Numbered from the stretch's first letter, positions 22,542 to 34,664 are shown. The stretch: DNA of 40,000 nucleotides from Pilaira anomala (GCA_025716855.1 JAIXMQ010000010.1:1-40000); one strand, 5' to 3'. Translations and numbers: made by a program. Notes: generated by a model from the sequence alone, not told the origin.

Positions 22542-23807
22542 ATGGTCGACTTTTATAGATCTGTAAGGAATAAACAAAGATCTTTAAACTATTAAAGAAA
22601 GAAAAAGCATACTAATAATTTAAAAAAAAAGCGTAAGAAGCGTAACTTTGAAAACAAAGAAGCTTCTGGTCCTGACTATGGTAAAGAAAGACCTGCTAAA
22701 CGTTATATGCCAACACAAGACGTAAAGAAATCCAAACAAATTTTATCTTGTCAACCTAGAAAGTATACCACCAGTTTAGCTATTCCTAGTAGTATTATTG
22801 ATAGTGCACCTACTATTGAAATGAAGACTATTCTTGCTGGCCAGGTAAAAAAAAAAAAGCCAAAAAAAAAAAAAAAAAACTTCAACCTAAAAAAAAACTG
22901 TCAAAATTATTCAGATTGCAAGAGCTTTAGTTATTTTTGCTGTGGATGAAATTGTTGTATATGAAGATAAGGTTCAAACAACTCAATCTAAAATCAACCC
23001 CAACTTATTTCTTGCCCGTGTCTTTCAATATATGGAAACACCTCAATACCTTCGTAAACAACTCGTTCCAATCAGTCCCGATTTAAAATTCGCAGGTTTA
23101 TTACCTCCTTTAGACGTACCTCATCATCCAGGTATGGAAGAAATCACCAATTACCGTGAAGGTGTGACACTTGATAAGACGGGTGAGACAGATAGTACTT
23201 TGGTAGATATTGGTTTATTTAGACGTGCTCGTATTGATCGTGCTGTTCAACCCGGTGTTCGTGTCACGGTCGAATTGAGTGAACCCATCTCGGCTGCAGA
23301 TACACGTAAAGGACAAAAACCAATTGCTGCTAAAGTCGTAAGTCCAAAAGTACCTCGTGAAAAGAATGGGCTTTATTGGGGATATAATATTCGTTTAGCT
23401 TCTTCCTTTTCTCGTGTCATGACTGAATGTCCTTATGAAGATGGATATGATTATTCGATTGGTGTGAGTGATCGTGATGGTGAAGATATGTATCAATGTG
23501 ATATTGAAAACAAGATCAAGCCATTTGAGTAAGTTATAAAGTTATATGATATATATATATATATATTTACTAACAAATCATGTTTAGACATTTATTGGTC
23601 GCGTTCGGTGGACCTGTAGGTGGATTACAAGAAGCGATTGAAGCAGATCAAGATTTAAAGGTTGGAGGAGAAGATGCAGCAGAATTATTTGATTTATTCA
23701 TTGATCCTAATGCAAAGAGTGGTACAAGAACTGTTCGTTTAGAAGAATCCATGATGATGGTCATGTCTGTATTAAAGCCTATTATTATGAACAAAGGAAA
23801 ACAATAA
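22542..23807 (+). CDS. SPOUT-fold RNA methyltransferase, SPOUT1/CENP-32 (C9orf114, DUF171) family
   Basis: Exons 22542-22562, 22632-22844, 22915-23528 and 23588-23807 join in phase to 355 residues. The first exon codes for only seven residues (MVDFYRS), then a basic stretch RKKRNFENK. The SPOUT domain is evident: TTSLAIPSSIIDSAPTIEMK, RALVIFAVDEIVVYED, ARVFQYMETPQYLRKQL, a DUF171/OB-like insert (about residues 140-240) and the C-terminal knot end with HLLVAFGGPVGGLQEAIE, the cofactor-binding loop. The human homologue modifies 28S rRNA and is linked to spindle function. A nuclear/nucleolar role is likely by family. The gene is convergent with the Mbp1-like gene, 51 bp between stops. Confidence 0.9.
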
Positions 23808-23858
23808 ATGTATATATATGTATATTTTTTTTTTATTTATTTATTTATTTTATAAACA

Positions 23859-25877
23859 CTAACTACTACTGGATTGTTGACCTAATTGATCAAATGAAGA
23901 TAATAAGGGTAATAACATCAAATCAACATTTTCATAAGATACATTACAACACATTGAAATCAATCGTTTATATTCTTGATGTCTTTGAGAAGGTGTCTGT
24001 AATCGAAGTTTCATTAATTTTTCTGTCTGTATCTTTCTATTCTGTTGTAATTCCTTTAATTTTGTTAATAATCCTTCAACGTCATCAACATGATCACTAT
24101 GACTATTATCTTCTTCTTCTTCTTCTTCATTTTTATACTGTGATATAAATTGTGTTAATGATTCCTTTTGCAGTAAAATCGATTGCTTTTTTAATAACCA
24201 AGCTAATCTTTTTGCTTCATTCTCAATTAATTCTAATTGAATTGGATCAAATTGAATTTGATCAAATGTATGTTGTGTACCTAATAACCTCTTTTTTGCT
24301 GTATTTAATTCATTTCTTTTTTCCTTGATCATATGTTCTTTTTGTATTAACTCGCGTTCATAATTTCCCGTAAAGTTATCAAATAATTGTGATACCACGG
24401 GTGGTTCGGATCGATCAGTGATAATAAACTTTTTACATAAAGATTCTACTGTATTTCTTAATTTTGATCTAGCATGAATATCTGTTCTAGCTGATATAGA
24501 TGCTAATGTGGATGGATTTGTTGCTGCTGTTGCTATTGCTGTTGCTGTTGCTGTTGATGCTGCAATTGTATTAAAAGGAGGATAAGGATAAGGATACATT
24601 TCACCTTGTGATAGGGTAGGTGAACGTGGATGCATTAATGTAGGTTGAAACCGATTATTTCTCTCTACTTCCGATAAATAATCCTGTGCAGTCATACCTT
24701 CTTCATTTGATATTTCTAAACTTGCACCTGCTTCCATTAATAACCTTACGAGCTTTTTATTTCCAATTCTAGCAGCAATTGAAAGTGCTGTATCACCATA
24801 AACATCCTGTACATTCAAGATGGAGATCAATTCCGATCGATTTGATAAAAGTGTTTCAATTAAGCATTCCATATAATACCTTGAAGCATGTACTTTTCCT
24901 TTCCAACTCGCAGTAGCTGATACATGATGAAAGACGGTTTGATCCTTCTTATCAATATTAAATATCGTTTTTTTCAACATATCGATCAAGTACAGAAATG
25001 ATTTAGAATCAAAGTTATTTGTAAATAATACACTTCGCATTAATGCCGTTTGTCCTTTATAATTCACCCGATAGATATCGGCTCCTAATTCTATCAAGAG
25101 ACTCACTAACTTGAGTCGTCCCATAGCGGCTGCCCAATGTAAACTCGTATGTCCTTCATCGTCAATGATCACATTGACATCAAGATCCGATGGTGGTCTT
25201 AACAAAAGTGAAGGGATACCTGAATCATCAGAAATAAAGTACTGTAATAAGCGCTGAGCATAAGTATGCCCAGAATCTTCTTGATCCGATTCCTCCATCA
25301 TACTTCGATTCCGTTTCTTGTTGTCTTGTGTGAGTTCATATAAACTAAAACCAGAGACATCCCCTTCCATTGGTTCTAATTCCATTGCTTTTACTGCCAC
25401 CTTTTTACGTTTAGGTTCAGTTGTACGTATCTTTCGTGGTCTACTCGAAGCTGCAGTGACATGTTTAGGTGCTAATGGTGGACTCTGGTCTCCTTTCACG
25501 AAATCAAAAATAGGTCGTAACACATTATCTACATGGTAATGTTCTGCTAAAGCAACCCCTCTTTCAAACGGAACCCAAGTTCCTAAGCTTAAAGTACTCA
25601 GTATAAAAGATGATATTTTTTTTTTTATATCTCATTCTCTTATTATTTTTAGTTTACCTTGATATTTTCCATAACCACCTTGTACTTTTTCATGTTGTCC
25701 GGTCTGTACTTCCTTTTCTAAAATTCGAGTTCTTTGAGGTTTATCGAATTCGGCTACTTTTAATATCTGTGTCGCGTTTAAATAAGAATCGTTTCTTCTT
25801 CTCATAACTGCTACATTATTACAATTCATTTCATAAACAGGAACTCCTGAGTAAGTTGCTTTATATATCTGTGCCAT
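23859..25877 (-). CDS. MBP1: APSES-ankyrin cell-cycle transcription factor, Mbp1/Swi4/Res type
   Basis: DNA-binding subunit expected in an MBF/SBF-like complex driving G1/S genes. Exons 25877-25658 and 25582-23859 join in phase to 647 residues. The APSES domain (about 1-105) shows [55 protein letters not shown]; the intron sits inside GKYQG. A basic patch ([14 protein letters not shown], about 120-133) is a likely nuclear signal. Ankyrin repeats are at about 214-245 ([20 protein letters not shown]) and 336-375 ([20 protein letters not shown]), a Tyr/Pro and Ala/Thr-rich linker follows, then a long predicted coiled coil (about 460-600) with a Glu run, which in the family binds Swi6/Cdc10. Mbp1 is the best-fitting name, but Swi4/Res1/Res2 cannot be separated by eye. 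Confidence 0.92.
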
Positions 25878-26133
25878 GTCCCTTTTTTATTTTAAAAAAA
25901 CAAAGTGAGTGAGTGAGTGAGTGAGTGAGTGAGTGAGTGAGTGAGAGATAGAAAAACTTTTTTTTTTTTTTTTCGCATTTCACAGACAGCCAAGATACAA
26001 ACTTCCTTGCACGTGCACTACTAATTACTTTTTTTTTTTTTCTCCCCTTTTTTTTTTTTGTTATTATTTTACTCTCTCTCTCTCTCTTTTATTTATTTAT
26101 TTTTTTTCCTTATTTCTTTTTTAAATAAAAAAT
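25878..26133. promoter_or_regulatory. Shared upstream region of the Mbp1-like and Rab5 genes
   Basis: 256 bp between divergent start codons. It contains the (GTGA)n microsatellite, three T runs of 10-16 bases, a (CT)n tract near 26073-26087, and CTTGCACGTGCACTA, which contains the palindrome GCACGTGC (an E-box CACGTG core) near 26006. A basic-helix-loop-helix factor could bind there; that is inference. Confidence 0.6.
25905..25946. repeat. (GTGA)n microsatellite
   Basis: About ten tandem GTGA units lying just upstream of the Mbp1-like start codon, probably within its 5' leader or promoter. Confidence 0.95.
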
Positions 26134-27084
26134 ATGTCATCTGCTTCTGGTATTGAGGTTCCTGCAACAAGTAACACTACAGGCAAACCAAAGCAAGTTA
26201 AACTTGTCTTGTTAGGTAACAAGTAAAAAACCGTACCACTTTTATATTTATATATATTGAACGCCTTCTATTTTATAAAGGTGAATCAGCTGTCGGTAAG
26301 TCTAGTCTTGTACTTCGATTCGTGAACCGAGAATATGTTGAAAACAGAGAACCAACTATTGGAGGTATATATATATATTTGTATTTAAACAAACTTATAT
26401 CTGTGTACTTATCTTTTTTTTTAAAAAAAAAAAAAAGCTGCCTTTTTAACTCAAAAGTGTGCTACGGATGATAGAACGATCAAGTTTGAAATTTGGGATA
26501 CAGCAGGTCAAGAACGTTTCCATTCACTTGCTCCCATGTATTATCGTAACTCTCAAGCTGCTATTGTAGTTTACGATATCACCAAAGCCGTTAGTTTTTA
26601 TTTTTATTTTATTTTTTTAATTTATATATATTTATAACCTTATATTAAATCTTCATTTATATTATAGTCTACACTTGATAAGGCCAAATCTTGGGTAAAA
26701 GAATTGCAAAGACAAGCCAATACAGATATTGTGATTGCACTTGTGGGTAATAAACTTGATTTAGCAAGAGACGATTTAGACGCACAAGAAGATCAAGATC
26801 AAACAAACGACGAATCAAATGAAGAAAATGAAAGACAAGTACCTAAAGAGGATGCACAAGCATATGCAGATGAAGCCGGTCTTTTGTTTTTTGAAACCAG
26901 TGCTAAATCAGCTTATAATGTAGATAACTTATTTGCTGCTATTGCAAAGAAAATCCCTTTGGAAAATATGCATTCTTCTGGTGGTAGTAGAGGTACTGGT
27001 AGAAATCCATCTGGTCTTAACCATGGTGTCAATTTGATGCAACAATCTTCTACTTCCAATAACTCTGGTTCTTGTGCTTGTTAA
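26134..27084 (+). CDS. Rab5-family small GTPase (Vps21/Ypt5-like)
   Basis: Early-endosome Rab controlling vesicle fusion. Exons 26134-26215, 26281-26364, 26438-26589 and 26668-27084 join in phase to 244 residues. G motifs are complete: GESAVGKSS (P-loop, split by intron 1), EPTIGAAFLTQ (switch I), [18 protein letters not shown] (switch II), NKLDL and ETSAKS. The C-terminus GSCAC is a CXC-type geranylgeranylation signal. The switch I and II sequences are Rab5 type. Odd feature: right after NKLDLARDD there is an acidic Gln/Asp/Asn/Glu-rich insertion of about 20 residues ([18 protein letters not shown]) before [17 protein letters not shown], which makes the protein longer than typical Rab5 (about 215). 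Confidence 0.95.
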
Positions 27085-27264
27085 AATTCCCTTCTCTTTT
27101 TTTTTATTACCTTTTTTTTCAATACCCTCCTTTTTTTCTCTTTATCAAAAAAAAAAAAAAAAAACTCCCTCATTCTTTTTTATTTTCCAACATAAAAAAA
27201 AAAAACGTGCTCTTCTTCCAAAATATAAATTAAACTTTTTATTTTTTATTTTCCTTAAAAAAAT

Positions 27265-28512
27265 ATGCGTATATTTTGGTTTAATACAGAAGCAAGTCAA
27301 GACCCATTAACTCTAGTTTATTCTTCAACGACAACAACAACGCCTTCACGTGAACTATCTTTTCCACCTGAAATCACTAAAAAGATAATAGACTATTTAC
27401 CCCGTTCTAGCCTACCTGCCATCGCTTCAGTTTCAAAAATATGGTATGCAACCGTCATGCCCATTCTTTATAAACACATTTATATTCGAACTTTACCTCA
27501 CTGGATCCTTTTTGTACGTACCATCACACACCAGCACTTCCAATTCGCTCATCACATTGCTTCTCTTGTTCTCAAACCTTCTCCAAAACTAATTTCGGCT
27601 CAATTAACTAGTTATCTAAACCAAGCCGTGGTTCCCAACAATGACCAACTTCAACCGAGCACAAGAGGTTATGTACGACTTGAGCGTGTCAATTATGACT
27701 TGACAGGTTTAGAAGGGATAGATACCCCCATGTCCCAAGAGACCCTCAAGGATAACCTACACGAAAACTATATAGAAATAGATGATACAGAAAAGGAATA
27801 CGAATGGTTAACACTTGTGACTACCCAACAACTCGTTTCCGTTCTAGAGCATTGTCCTGCGATTGAGTATTTGAACCTATCCGGATGTGAAAACTTGGAA
27901 GACGATTTCCTGATTCAATTAGCTGCTACAAAGACTGCTGCCGATCCAATCCATGCTAAACCGTTGAAAGGGATCTGGTTAAGTCTGTTAAGAAATTTAT
28001 CTCCTAAAGGAATCGAAAGTCTATTGAAGTTTGAAAAAAATCATATCGGTACTTCCGTTTTACGACATTTGGATCTTGCTTATAATATCAACATGAATGA
28101 ACGTGCCTTAGAAAAGATGATTACTTATTGGGGTCCTACCTTAACTCATATACGATTAGATACCATTTACCAAGTATCTGATAAAACGATGAAATCTATT
28201 GCTAATTACTGTAGTCATTTAAAGTTATTACATGTCAGTCGTTGTTGGAATATAACAAATACTTCAATGCGATTACTCGCTTCCCATTGTAAACATTTAC
28301 AGTATATTTCATTAGCCTTTTTAAGTCAAGTCAATGAAGAAGGTTTACGAGCCTTGGTTCAATCCCTTCATCAATTACAGTGGTTAAATATTACTGGATG
28401 TGGTATCAACCCATTATTTAAACCTATTATCTTGGAGAATTTTGCAAACTATAGAAGACAACATACTTTAATTCCTATCCATTTGCAAGATGGAAGTGTA
28501 AATTTGATATAA
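27265..28512 (+). CDS. F-box protein with leucine-rich repeats
   Basis: Single-exon gene of 415 residues. An F-box is visible at about 31-75 (LSFPPEITKKIIDYLPRSSL, SVSKIWYATVMPILYKHIYI), which should bind Skp1 in an SCF ubiquitin ligase. From about residue 190 AMN1-type leucine-rich repeats follow: CPAIEYLNLSGCENL, VLRHLDLAYNINM, LKLLHVSRCWNITNTSMRLL, LQYISLAFLSQVNEEGLRAL, LQWLNITGCG. The substrate is unknown. It starts 180 bp after the Rab5 stop, in the same direction. Confidence 0.88.
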   Translation: MRIFWFNTEASQDPLTLVYSSTTTTTPSRELSFPPEITKKIIDYLPRSSLPAIASVSKIWYATVMPILYKHIYIRTLPHWILFVRTITHQHFQFAHHIASLVLKPSPKLISAQLTSYLNQAVVPNNDQLQPSTRGYVRLERVNYDLTGLEGIDTPMSQETLKDNLHENYIEIDDTEKEYEWLTLVTTQQLVSVLEHCPAIEYLNLSGCENLEDDFLIQLAATKTAADPIHAKPLKGIWLSLLRNLSPKGIESLLKFEKNHIGTSVLRHLDLAYNINMNERALEKMITYWGPTLTHIRLDTIYQVSDKTMKSIANYCSHLKLLHVSRCWNITNTSMRLLASHCKHLQYISLAFLSQVNEEGLRALVQSLHQLQWLNITGCGINPLFKPIILENFANYRRQHTLIPIHLQDGSVNLI

Positions 28513-28634
28513 AAAATAAAGATTTTTTTTTTTTAAAAGGCCGTGTAAACTTATGATATTTGTATTCAGCGTGTTTATTTTGTAATTTTTTTTTTTTTTC
28601 TTCTTCCTCATCTAAAAAAAAAAAAAAAAAAATC

Positions 28635-30455
28635 ATGGCTTCAGCTAGTAAGTTTAAAAGAAATATACAGAAAACACGTAAAAGAAGGTGGTAGTAGATG
28701 AACTTACAAAAACTATACTTTAGTTTTCATTTTAGACCTCAAGGGAAAGGTCCTTATTTCTCGTAATTATCGAGGTGACATTCCTATGAGTGCCGTAGAA
28801 AAGTTTATGCCACTGGTAAAAAAAAATAATAATAATAATAATAATAATTAGATGGAAACAAACCAACATTAACAGAAATTAACTTAGATTTCCGAAGCAG
28901 AAGATGAACAAATTCCTTTACCTTGTTTCACACACGAAGGTATTAGTTACTTGTACCTCAAACATAGTAATCTTTACCGTAAGTTATAAAAATGAACTCC
29001 CTTTTGCTTCCAAAAGAGTGTGTACTGAATAAATCATTTTTTTCTTTTTTCTAGTTTTGGCCCTTACCAGAAAGAACACTAACGCTGCATCCATCATGCT
29101 TTACCTTCATAAGCTAACCGAAGTATTTTCTGAATACTTTAAAGAACTAGAAGAAGAATCGATTCGAGATAATTTTGTTATTGTATATGAATTATTAGAC
29201 GAAATGATGGATTTCGGATATCCTCAAACGACTGAAACTAAAATCTTGCAAGAATATATTACTCAGGATGCTCATAAATTGGAAGTTCAAGTACGTCCTC
29301 CAATGGCCGTCACAAATGCTGTTTCATGGCGTTCTGAAGGTATCAAGTATAAAAAGAATGAAGTCTTTTTAGATGTTATAGAAAGTGTAAATTTATTGGT
29401 AAAGTCAAAAAATATATATGTATATATATATACAAAGGTCTTGGAAGGTTTATTAATGTATATTTTAGGTAAATTCAAATGGTAATGTATTAAGAAGTGA
29501 AGTATTGGGTTCAGTAAAGATGAGATGTTATTTATCTGGTATGCCTGAACTTCGATTGGGTTTAAACGATAAAGTCATGTTTGAAGCTACTGGTCGAGGT
29601 AAGTTTTTTTTTTTTTTTTGGGATGTATATAAAAATTAGATTAATAAATAACTTTCATATAAATAGCAAACGCTTCAGCAAAGGCAATTGAAATGGAAGA
29701 TGTAAAGTTTCATCAATGTGTTCGATTATCTCGGTTCGAAAATGACCGTACCATTAGTTACATTCCACCTGACGGTGACTTTGAATTGATGAGTTATCGT
29801 CTTCAGACCACAGTGAAACCACTTATTTGGGTAGAGGCTGTCGTTGAAACTTATTCAGGATCCCGTGTTGAGTACCTTGTCAAAGCCAAGGCTCAATTTA
29901 AGCGTAAGAGTACTGCAAACAATGTTGAGATTGAAATTCCTGTTCCTGATGATGCAGACACACCTAAATTTAAGTGCAGTAATGGTAGTGTTTCTTATAA
30001 ACCTGAAAGATCTTGTCTTGTTTGGAAAGTTAAACAATTTCAAGGTGGAAAAGAGTTTATTATGCGTGCTCATTTTGGCTTACCATCTGTTCAAGCGGGT
30101 AAAAAAAAAAACGAAGCAGAAATCATTTTTACTTTTTTAAAAAGGCTAAACTTATAATTTCTTATAGCTGAAGATACAGAAAAGAAACCACCAATCAATA
30201 TAAAATTCGAAATTCCTTACTTTACAGTTTCCGGTATCCAAGTTAGATATTTAAAGATTGTTGAAAAGAGTGGATATCAAGCATTACCTTGGGTTAGATA
30301 CATTACACAGAACGGAGGTTTGTTTAAAATAATAATAAAAAAAAAAAGTTAATGCTTCATTCTTTACTCATTTTTTTTTTTTTAAAATAGATTATCAAAT
30401 GAGAATGCCAGAGTCTATCAAAGCTACTAAACATGCTGCTGCCAATGATTATTAG
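28635..30455 (+). CDS. APM1: AP-1 clathrin adaptor complex subunit mu (Apm1/AP1M)
   Basis: Medium subunit that recognises tyrosine-based sorting signals at the trans-Golgi and endosomes. Eight exons (28635-28647, 28736-28815, 28888-28978, 29055-29398, 29469-29598, 29667-30098, 30168-30317, 30391-30455) join in phase to 434 residues, close to the usual length of about 420-430. The N-terminal longin-like domain contains KVLISRNYRGDIPMSAVEKF and SIMLYLHKLTEVFSEYFKEL; VTNAVSWRSEGIKYKKNEVF begins the mu-homology domain. FELMSYRL, VEYLVKAKAQFK and the end GYQALPWVRYITQNGDYQMR are characteristic. A four-codon first exon is the only unusual feature. Confidence 0.95.
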
Positions 30456-30705
30456 ATAATATACCTTTTTTGTTTATCTTTTTTTTTTTTGTTTTTTTTT
30501 TTGTTTTTATTTTTTTCTATTTAGGATTTTTTTTTTTTCTTGAATAAATGTTGACATTCTAATCATGACTTTAGCCGCATGTAACAGAGAAGAAAAAAAA
30601 AGCCACTTAGTATCAATATATAAAAATATCAATCAATAAACATGTCTTTTCTTTTTTTTTTTTTTTTCCTTTTTTTTTTTTTTTTTTTTCTGTATTGTAT
30701 AACAA

Positions 30706-32025
30706 ATGCCTGATACTATCCAGTCTTCCCAATCAAGCTTACAAGACGAGGAGAAAAAATTAGACCTTCCACATCAACCAAGAAAGAAAAAATGGTTATT
30801 GATAATTGCTATAATTGTATTGGTTGTTATTGTTATTATTGCTATTGCGGTACCTGTATCTATTCACCGCAAAAATAATGAAATCAACGAAAGCAATCTA
30901 TCTGCTTCTTCTGCTTCTTCTTCTTCTGAGGCTGCTTCTTCTGCTGCCACTGATACCCAAATTCGCCAATCATCAGCCTCCGCGACAACAACAACAACAA
31001 CATCAAGCCAACAACAAATCAATGCAAACAAAAAAATCACGGCTGCAAGTATCATCACAATGGATCAATCTACATTGCATCCACCAGAATATGCTCATGA
31101 TGTATCACCATATGCAAACCTCACTAGAGTCAATGTCTATACACCTGCAGACGATGCTCGGGTCTTTGTCATGGGCGATGTTCATGGCTGCTTGGACGAA
31201 ATGAACAGTTTATTAAACCTGATACAATTCAATCAAACAAAAGATGTCTTGATACTGACTGGTGATTTAATCTTTCGAGGCCCTGATTCATTAGGCGTCA
31301 TTCGAAGGGCAAAAGAACTAAATGCGTTATGTGTACGTGGTAATCATGATGATAAAGTCATTCGTTTAAGAGGTTATGAAAACAAATATGGTAGTGAGGC
31401 CATGTCGCCCAAAGATGAAATTATGCCCGAAGGTGATGTAGGTGATCCATTAAAATTTGGAAATAAACATGTTGCAATTGCAAGGTAAAATAAGTTGTGA
31501 TGAACAATTATCTTCTTTTTTTTTAAAAAAAAAAAAATATCCCTTACATTTCTTTTTTTTTACCTATTAAATAGAGAAATGAGCGTAGACGATTATAATT
31601 ATCTGGTTGCATGTCCATTAATATTAGATATACCTAATCTGAATGCACGTGTAGTGCATGGTGGTATAGATCCTTATATCAATTTAGTGGATCAAGATCC
31701 TTGGTCTGTGATGAATATGAGAGATATGGATGAAAACAATCATCCAACAAAAGCAAAATTAAGTAAAAATTCCCCTTCTTCATCCAACATACATTGGACA
31801 ACTGCATACAATGAGTATGTAACAAATAACCTTACAGTTTATTACGGTCATGACGCTTCTCGTGGAATAAATTTAGCTTCAAGAACTATTGGTGTAGATA
31901 GTGGTTGTATCTATGGCAGAAAATTATCGGCCATTGAAATGAGAAGTGATAAGTTATATCAAGTGGACTGTCAAGGTGAAAATGGTAAAGCTGATGATGA
32001 TGATGATAATAATAATGATGATTGA
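30706..32025 (+). CDS. PPN2: Calcineurin-like phosphoesterase, Ppn2-type vacuolar endopolyphosphatase
   Basis: Exons 30706-31484 and 31575-32025 join in phase to 409 residues. A short cytoplasmic N-terminus with KKKW is followed by one transmembrane segment (about 30-52), a type II anchor, then a Ser/Thr/Gln-rich stalk. Metallophosphoesterase motifs are GDVHG (157-161), TGDLIFRGP (about 185-193), RGNHD (211-215), VVHGGID and YYGHDASRG in exon 2, so all metal ligands appear to be present. Family members cleave long polyphosphate in the vacuole, or dephosphorylate protein or dinucleotide substrates; polyphosphate is inferred from the membrane anchor and similarity to yeast Ynl217w. The C-terminus ends in an Asp/Asn run. 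Confidence 0.85.
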
Positions 32026-32274
32026 TCGCCTTTTTTTTTTTACATTTATTTTTTACTATCAACGGCGCTTTAAAAATATTATCCTTTCGGCATGAATCTA
32101 ATCCATTTTCCTTTTTAAATAAAAAAATGTACCCAATGTGACTATGTATCGTGACATCAACAATTAAGTGTGTGTGTGTGTGTATTACTGATGAACACAC
32201 ACTGATAACTGCATTGTTATTCCCCTTCCCTCTCTCACTCTTTTTTTTTTTTTTATTTGTAAGAAAAAAAAACA

Positions 32275-33747
32275 ATGACCTTACAATCAAAGAAATGTCC
32301 ATCTACACCCGATAAAGAACTATTACCTCAACCTCACAACAGTAATCATATCAGTACAGGTCCTTTAAAAGATAAACTCTTGACAAATTCTTCCTATCTG
32401 GCCGCAGAGATTCCCTTGAAGTTGGGTCATTTCATGTCTAATCTCTGGACCACCGGTTCAGAACGTTCCAATAATTTATTCTTACAGCAAAACGAAGAGC
32501 ATATTATTTGGTTATTAGGTAACCCATATTATACAAAGCCATTAGAAGGTATCCAAAAGGCAATTTTAGAAGCTCAAAAAGAAGAAATGTTTAAACCACA
32601 ACAGCAACACATGTATATCGAAAATGGTGCTGGCTCCTTACTATGGCCGCCTGATTTCTATGATGATTTTGTCTCCCGATTATGGATGACCTATCGTCAC
32701 AATTACCCTCCTATTCGTCCTTCAAATCACAAGACGGATATTGGGTGGGGTTGTATGTTGAGAAGTGGTCAAAGTTTATTAGCAAATACTTTATTGATTC
32801 ATTTCTTATCAAGAGATTGGAGACGACAAAAACAAGATCAAGCAACTTATAAGCAGTATATTAAAGTAAAAAAAAACACATATAAGTTAAAAAAAAAAAA
32901 AAAACTAATAGACACGTCTTAGATTATACATTGGTTTCTAGATGAATTATCTCCAAGAGCTCCATTTTCTATTCACCGTATTGCTCTTTTAGGTAAACAA
33001 TTAGGAAAGAATATAGGTGAATGGTTTGGTCCAAGTACAATTAGCCAAGTTATACAGTAAGTGATAAGTAAGGAAAGAAATTAAAAGGCTTATTTTATTT
33101 TTTTTTTCTCTCTCTCTCTGTAGAGCATTAGTCTCTGATTTCTCACCAGCTAATTTATCTGTCTATATCGCTACAGATGGAGTCATCTATCGCGATGACG
33201 TACAAGATGTAGCTTCAGGAAAGAAACCTAGAGGAGATTTTACATATCAAAGTGCACGATCTTCATCTGAAGAACAAGAACGACAAGAAGCCAAAACACT
33301 ATACGAAGCCAGTAGTACGAATGGAAATGACGCAGCAGAAGCAGCAGCAGCAGAAACACCACGATCAAAACACGAAACAACATTTAAACCTGTTTTAATA
33401 CTCGTAGCACTTAGACTCGGTATCCATTCACTTCATCCCACTTACTACCCTGCTTTAAAAGCTTGCTTTGAGATACCTTCATTTGTAGGCATAGCAGGTG
33501 GTAGACCCAATTCTTCACTTTATTTTATTGGATTACAAGGTGACGATTTGATTTATTTGGATCCTCATTTTTCAAGATGTGCATTAGAAACAAAGGCTTT
33601 ATCCGAATACCCAAAAGAAAGCTTTAATACCTACCATTGTACCGAACCTAGAAAGATTCATATCTCTAGTCTTGATCCTTCCATGTTATTAGGTTTTTAT
33701 TGTAGAACGTTATCTGACTTCAATCTTTTATGTGAGCAACTTGAGAT

Positions 33748-33781
<34 letters not shown>

Positions 33782-33989
33782 TTTTCTTTTTCTTTTCTAT
33801 TTGATTTTATTAAACCTTTTAAATATTTTTTTTTAGATCTCTGAAAAGCACAGTGCAATTGTAACTGTTCAACAAAGCGCTCCAGAATACGATGAAGATG
33901 TTCGCAGCGAAAATGATTTTGGTATCCTAAGCGATGAAAATGAAGAATTAAATGATGGCTCAGATGATGACGATAATTCCATCTTTTAA
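32275..33989 (+). CDS. ATG4: Autophagy cysteine protease Atg4
   Basis: Processes and delipidates the ubiquitin-like protein Atg8. Exons 32275-32865, 32923-33056, 33124-33748 and 33837-33989 join in phase to 500 residues. The catalytic cysteine is C160 in [20 protein letters not shown]; the Asp and His are D388 and H390 in [16 protein letters not shown] precedes them and [16 protein letters not shown] follows, both family hallmarks. An insertion between the Cys and Asp/His parts (about residues 275-305) is Ser/Glu/Ala-rich. The acidic tail contains [10 protein letters not shown], which could act as an Atg8-interacting motif; that is inference. The third intron has a poly-A run of about 29 bases directly after the 5' splice site. 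Confidence 0.95.
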
Positions 33990-34631
33990 TTTATTCTTGA
34001 CTATATCTAAAAAAAAACCCCCCCCCCATAAACTATGTATATCTTTTGCTTCCTTTCCTTACATAAAAATATTTTTTTTAAAAAAAAAAGACAGACAGAT
34101 TGTAACATTATATTTAATCTTTGAATTTTTGATCAGCTAATTGAGCCACTGTTGTGTAGTTATCTAAAAGTTCGCCTTTAACTATTACAAAAAAAAAAAG
34201 TGAGTAAGGTAAAAGATAGATAAATTTGTTCGATTACATAAGAATTGAGAGAAGTTACACATAGTTTAATTATCGTATAGTTATTTTTTTCAAGATCTTG
34301 ACGTTAATGCTATCCCCTTCATTTAAAAAAACATTGCATGCATGTCTTTTTCGAATTAAAGTTAACTCTGAAGAAAAAAAAAAGTAACTAGAATCAAAAT
34401 TTTGAAAGATCGCATTGACAAGCAAGTAATATTTTTTTATTTATCATATGAAGTCTTGCGAGATAATTAAACATATTTACATAAAATTAGAATGGGGTGA
34501 GAGGGAGTACAATTTCATACACATGACTTAATTGATACATAAAATTGCTTACTGAGAAATCGAAATAGTAAGAGATAATTATATAGCGACGGCGATTCTT
34601 TTCTACTACTAGAAACTCAGTTTCCTACCTT

Positions 34632-34664
<33 letters not shown>

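Noticed and set aside
31886..32302. 138-codon minus-strand frame over the end of the polyphosphatase gene
   Set aside because: His/Tyr/Lys repeats come from the Asp/Asn codons and poly-T of the sense gene; antisense shadow.
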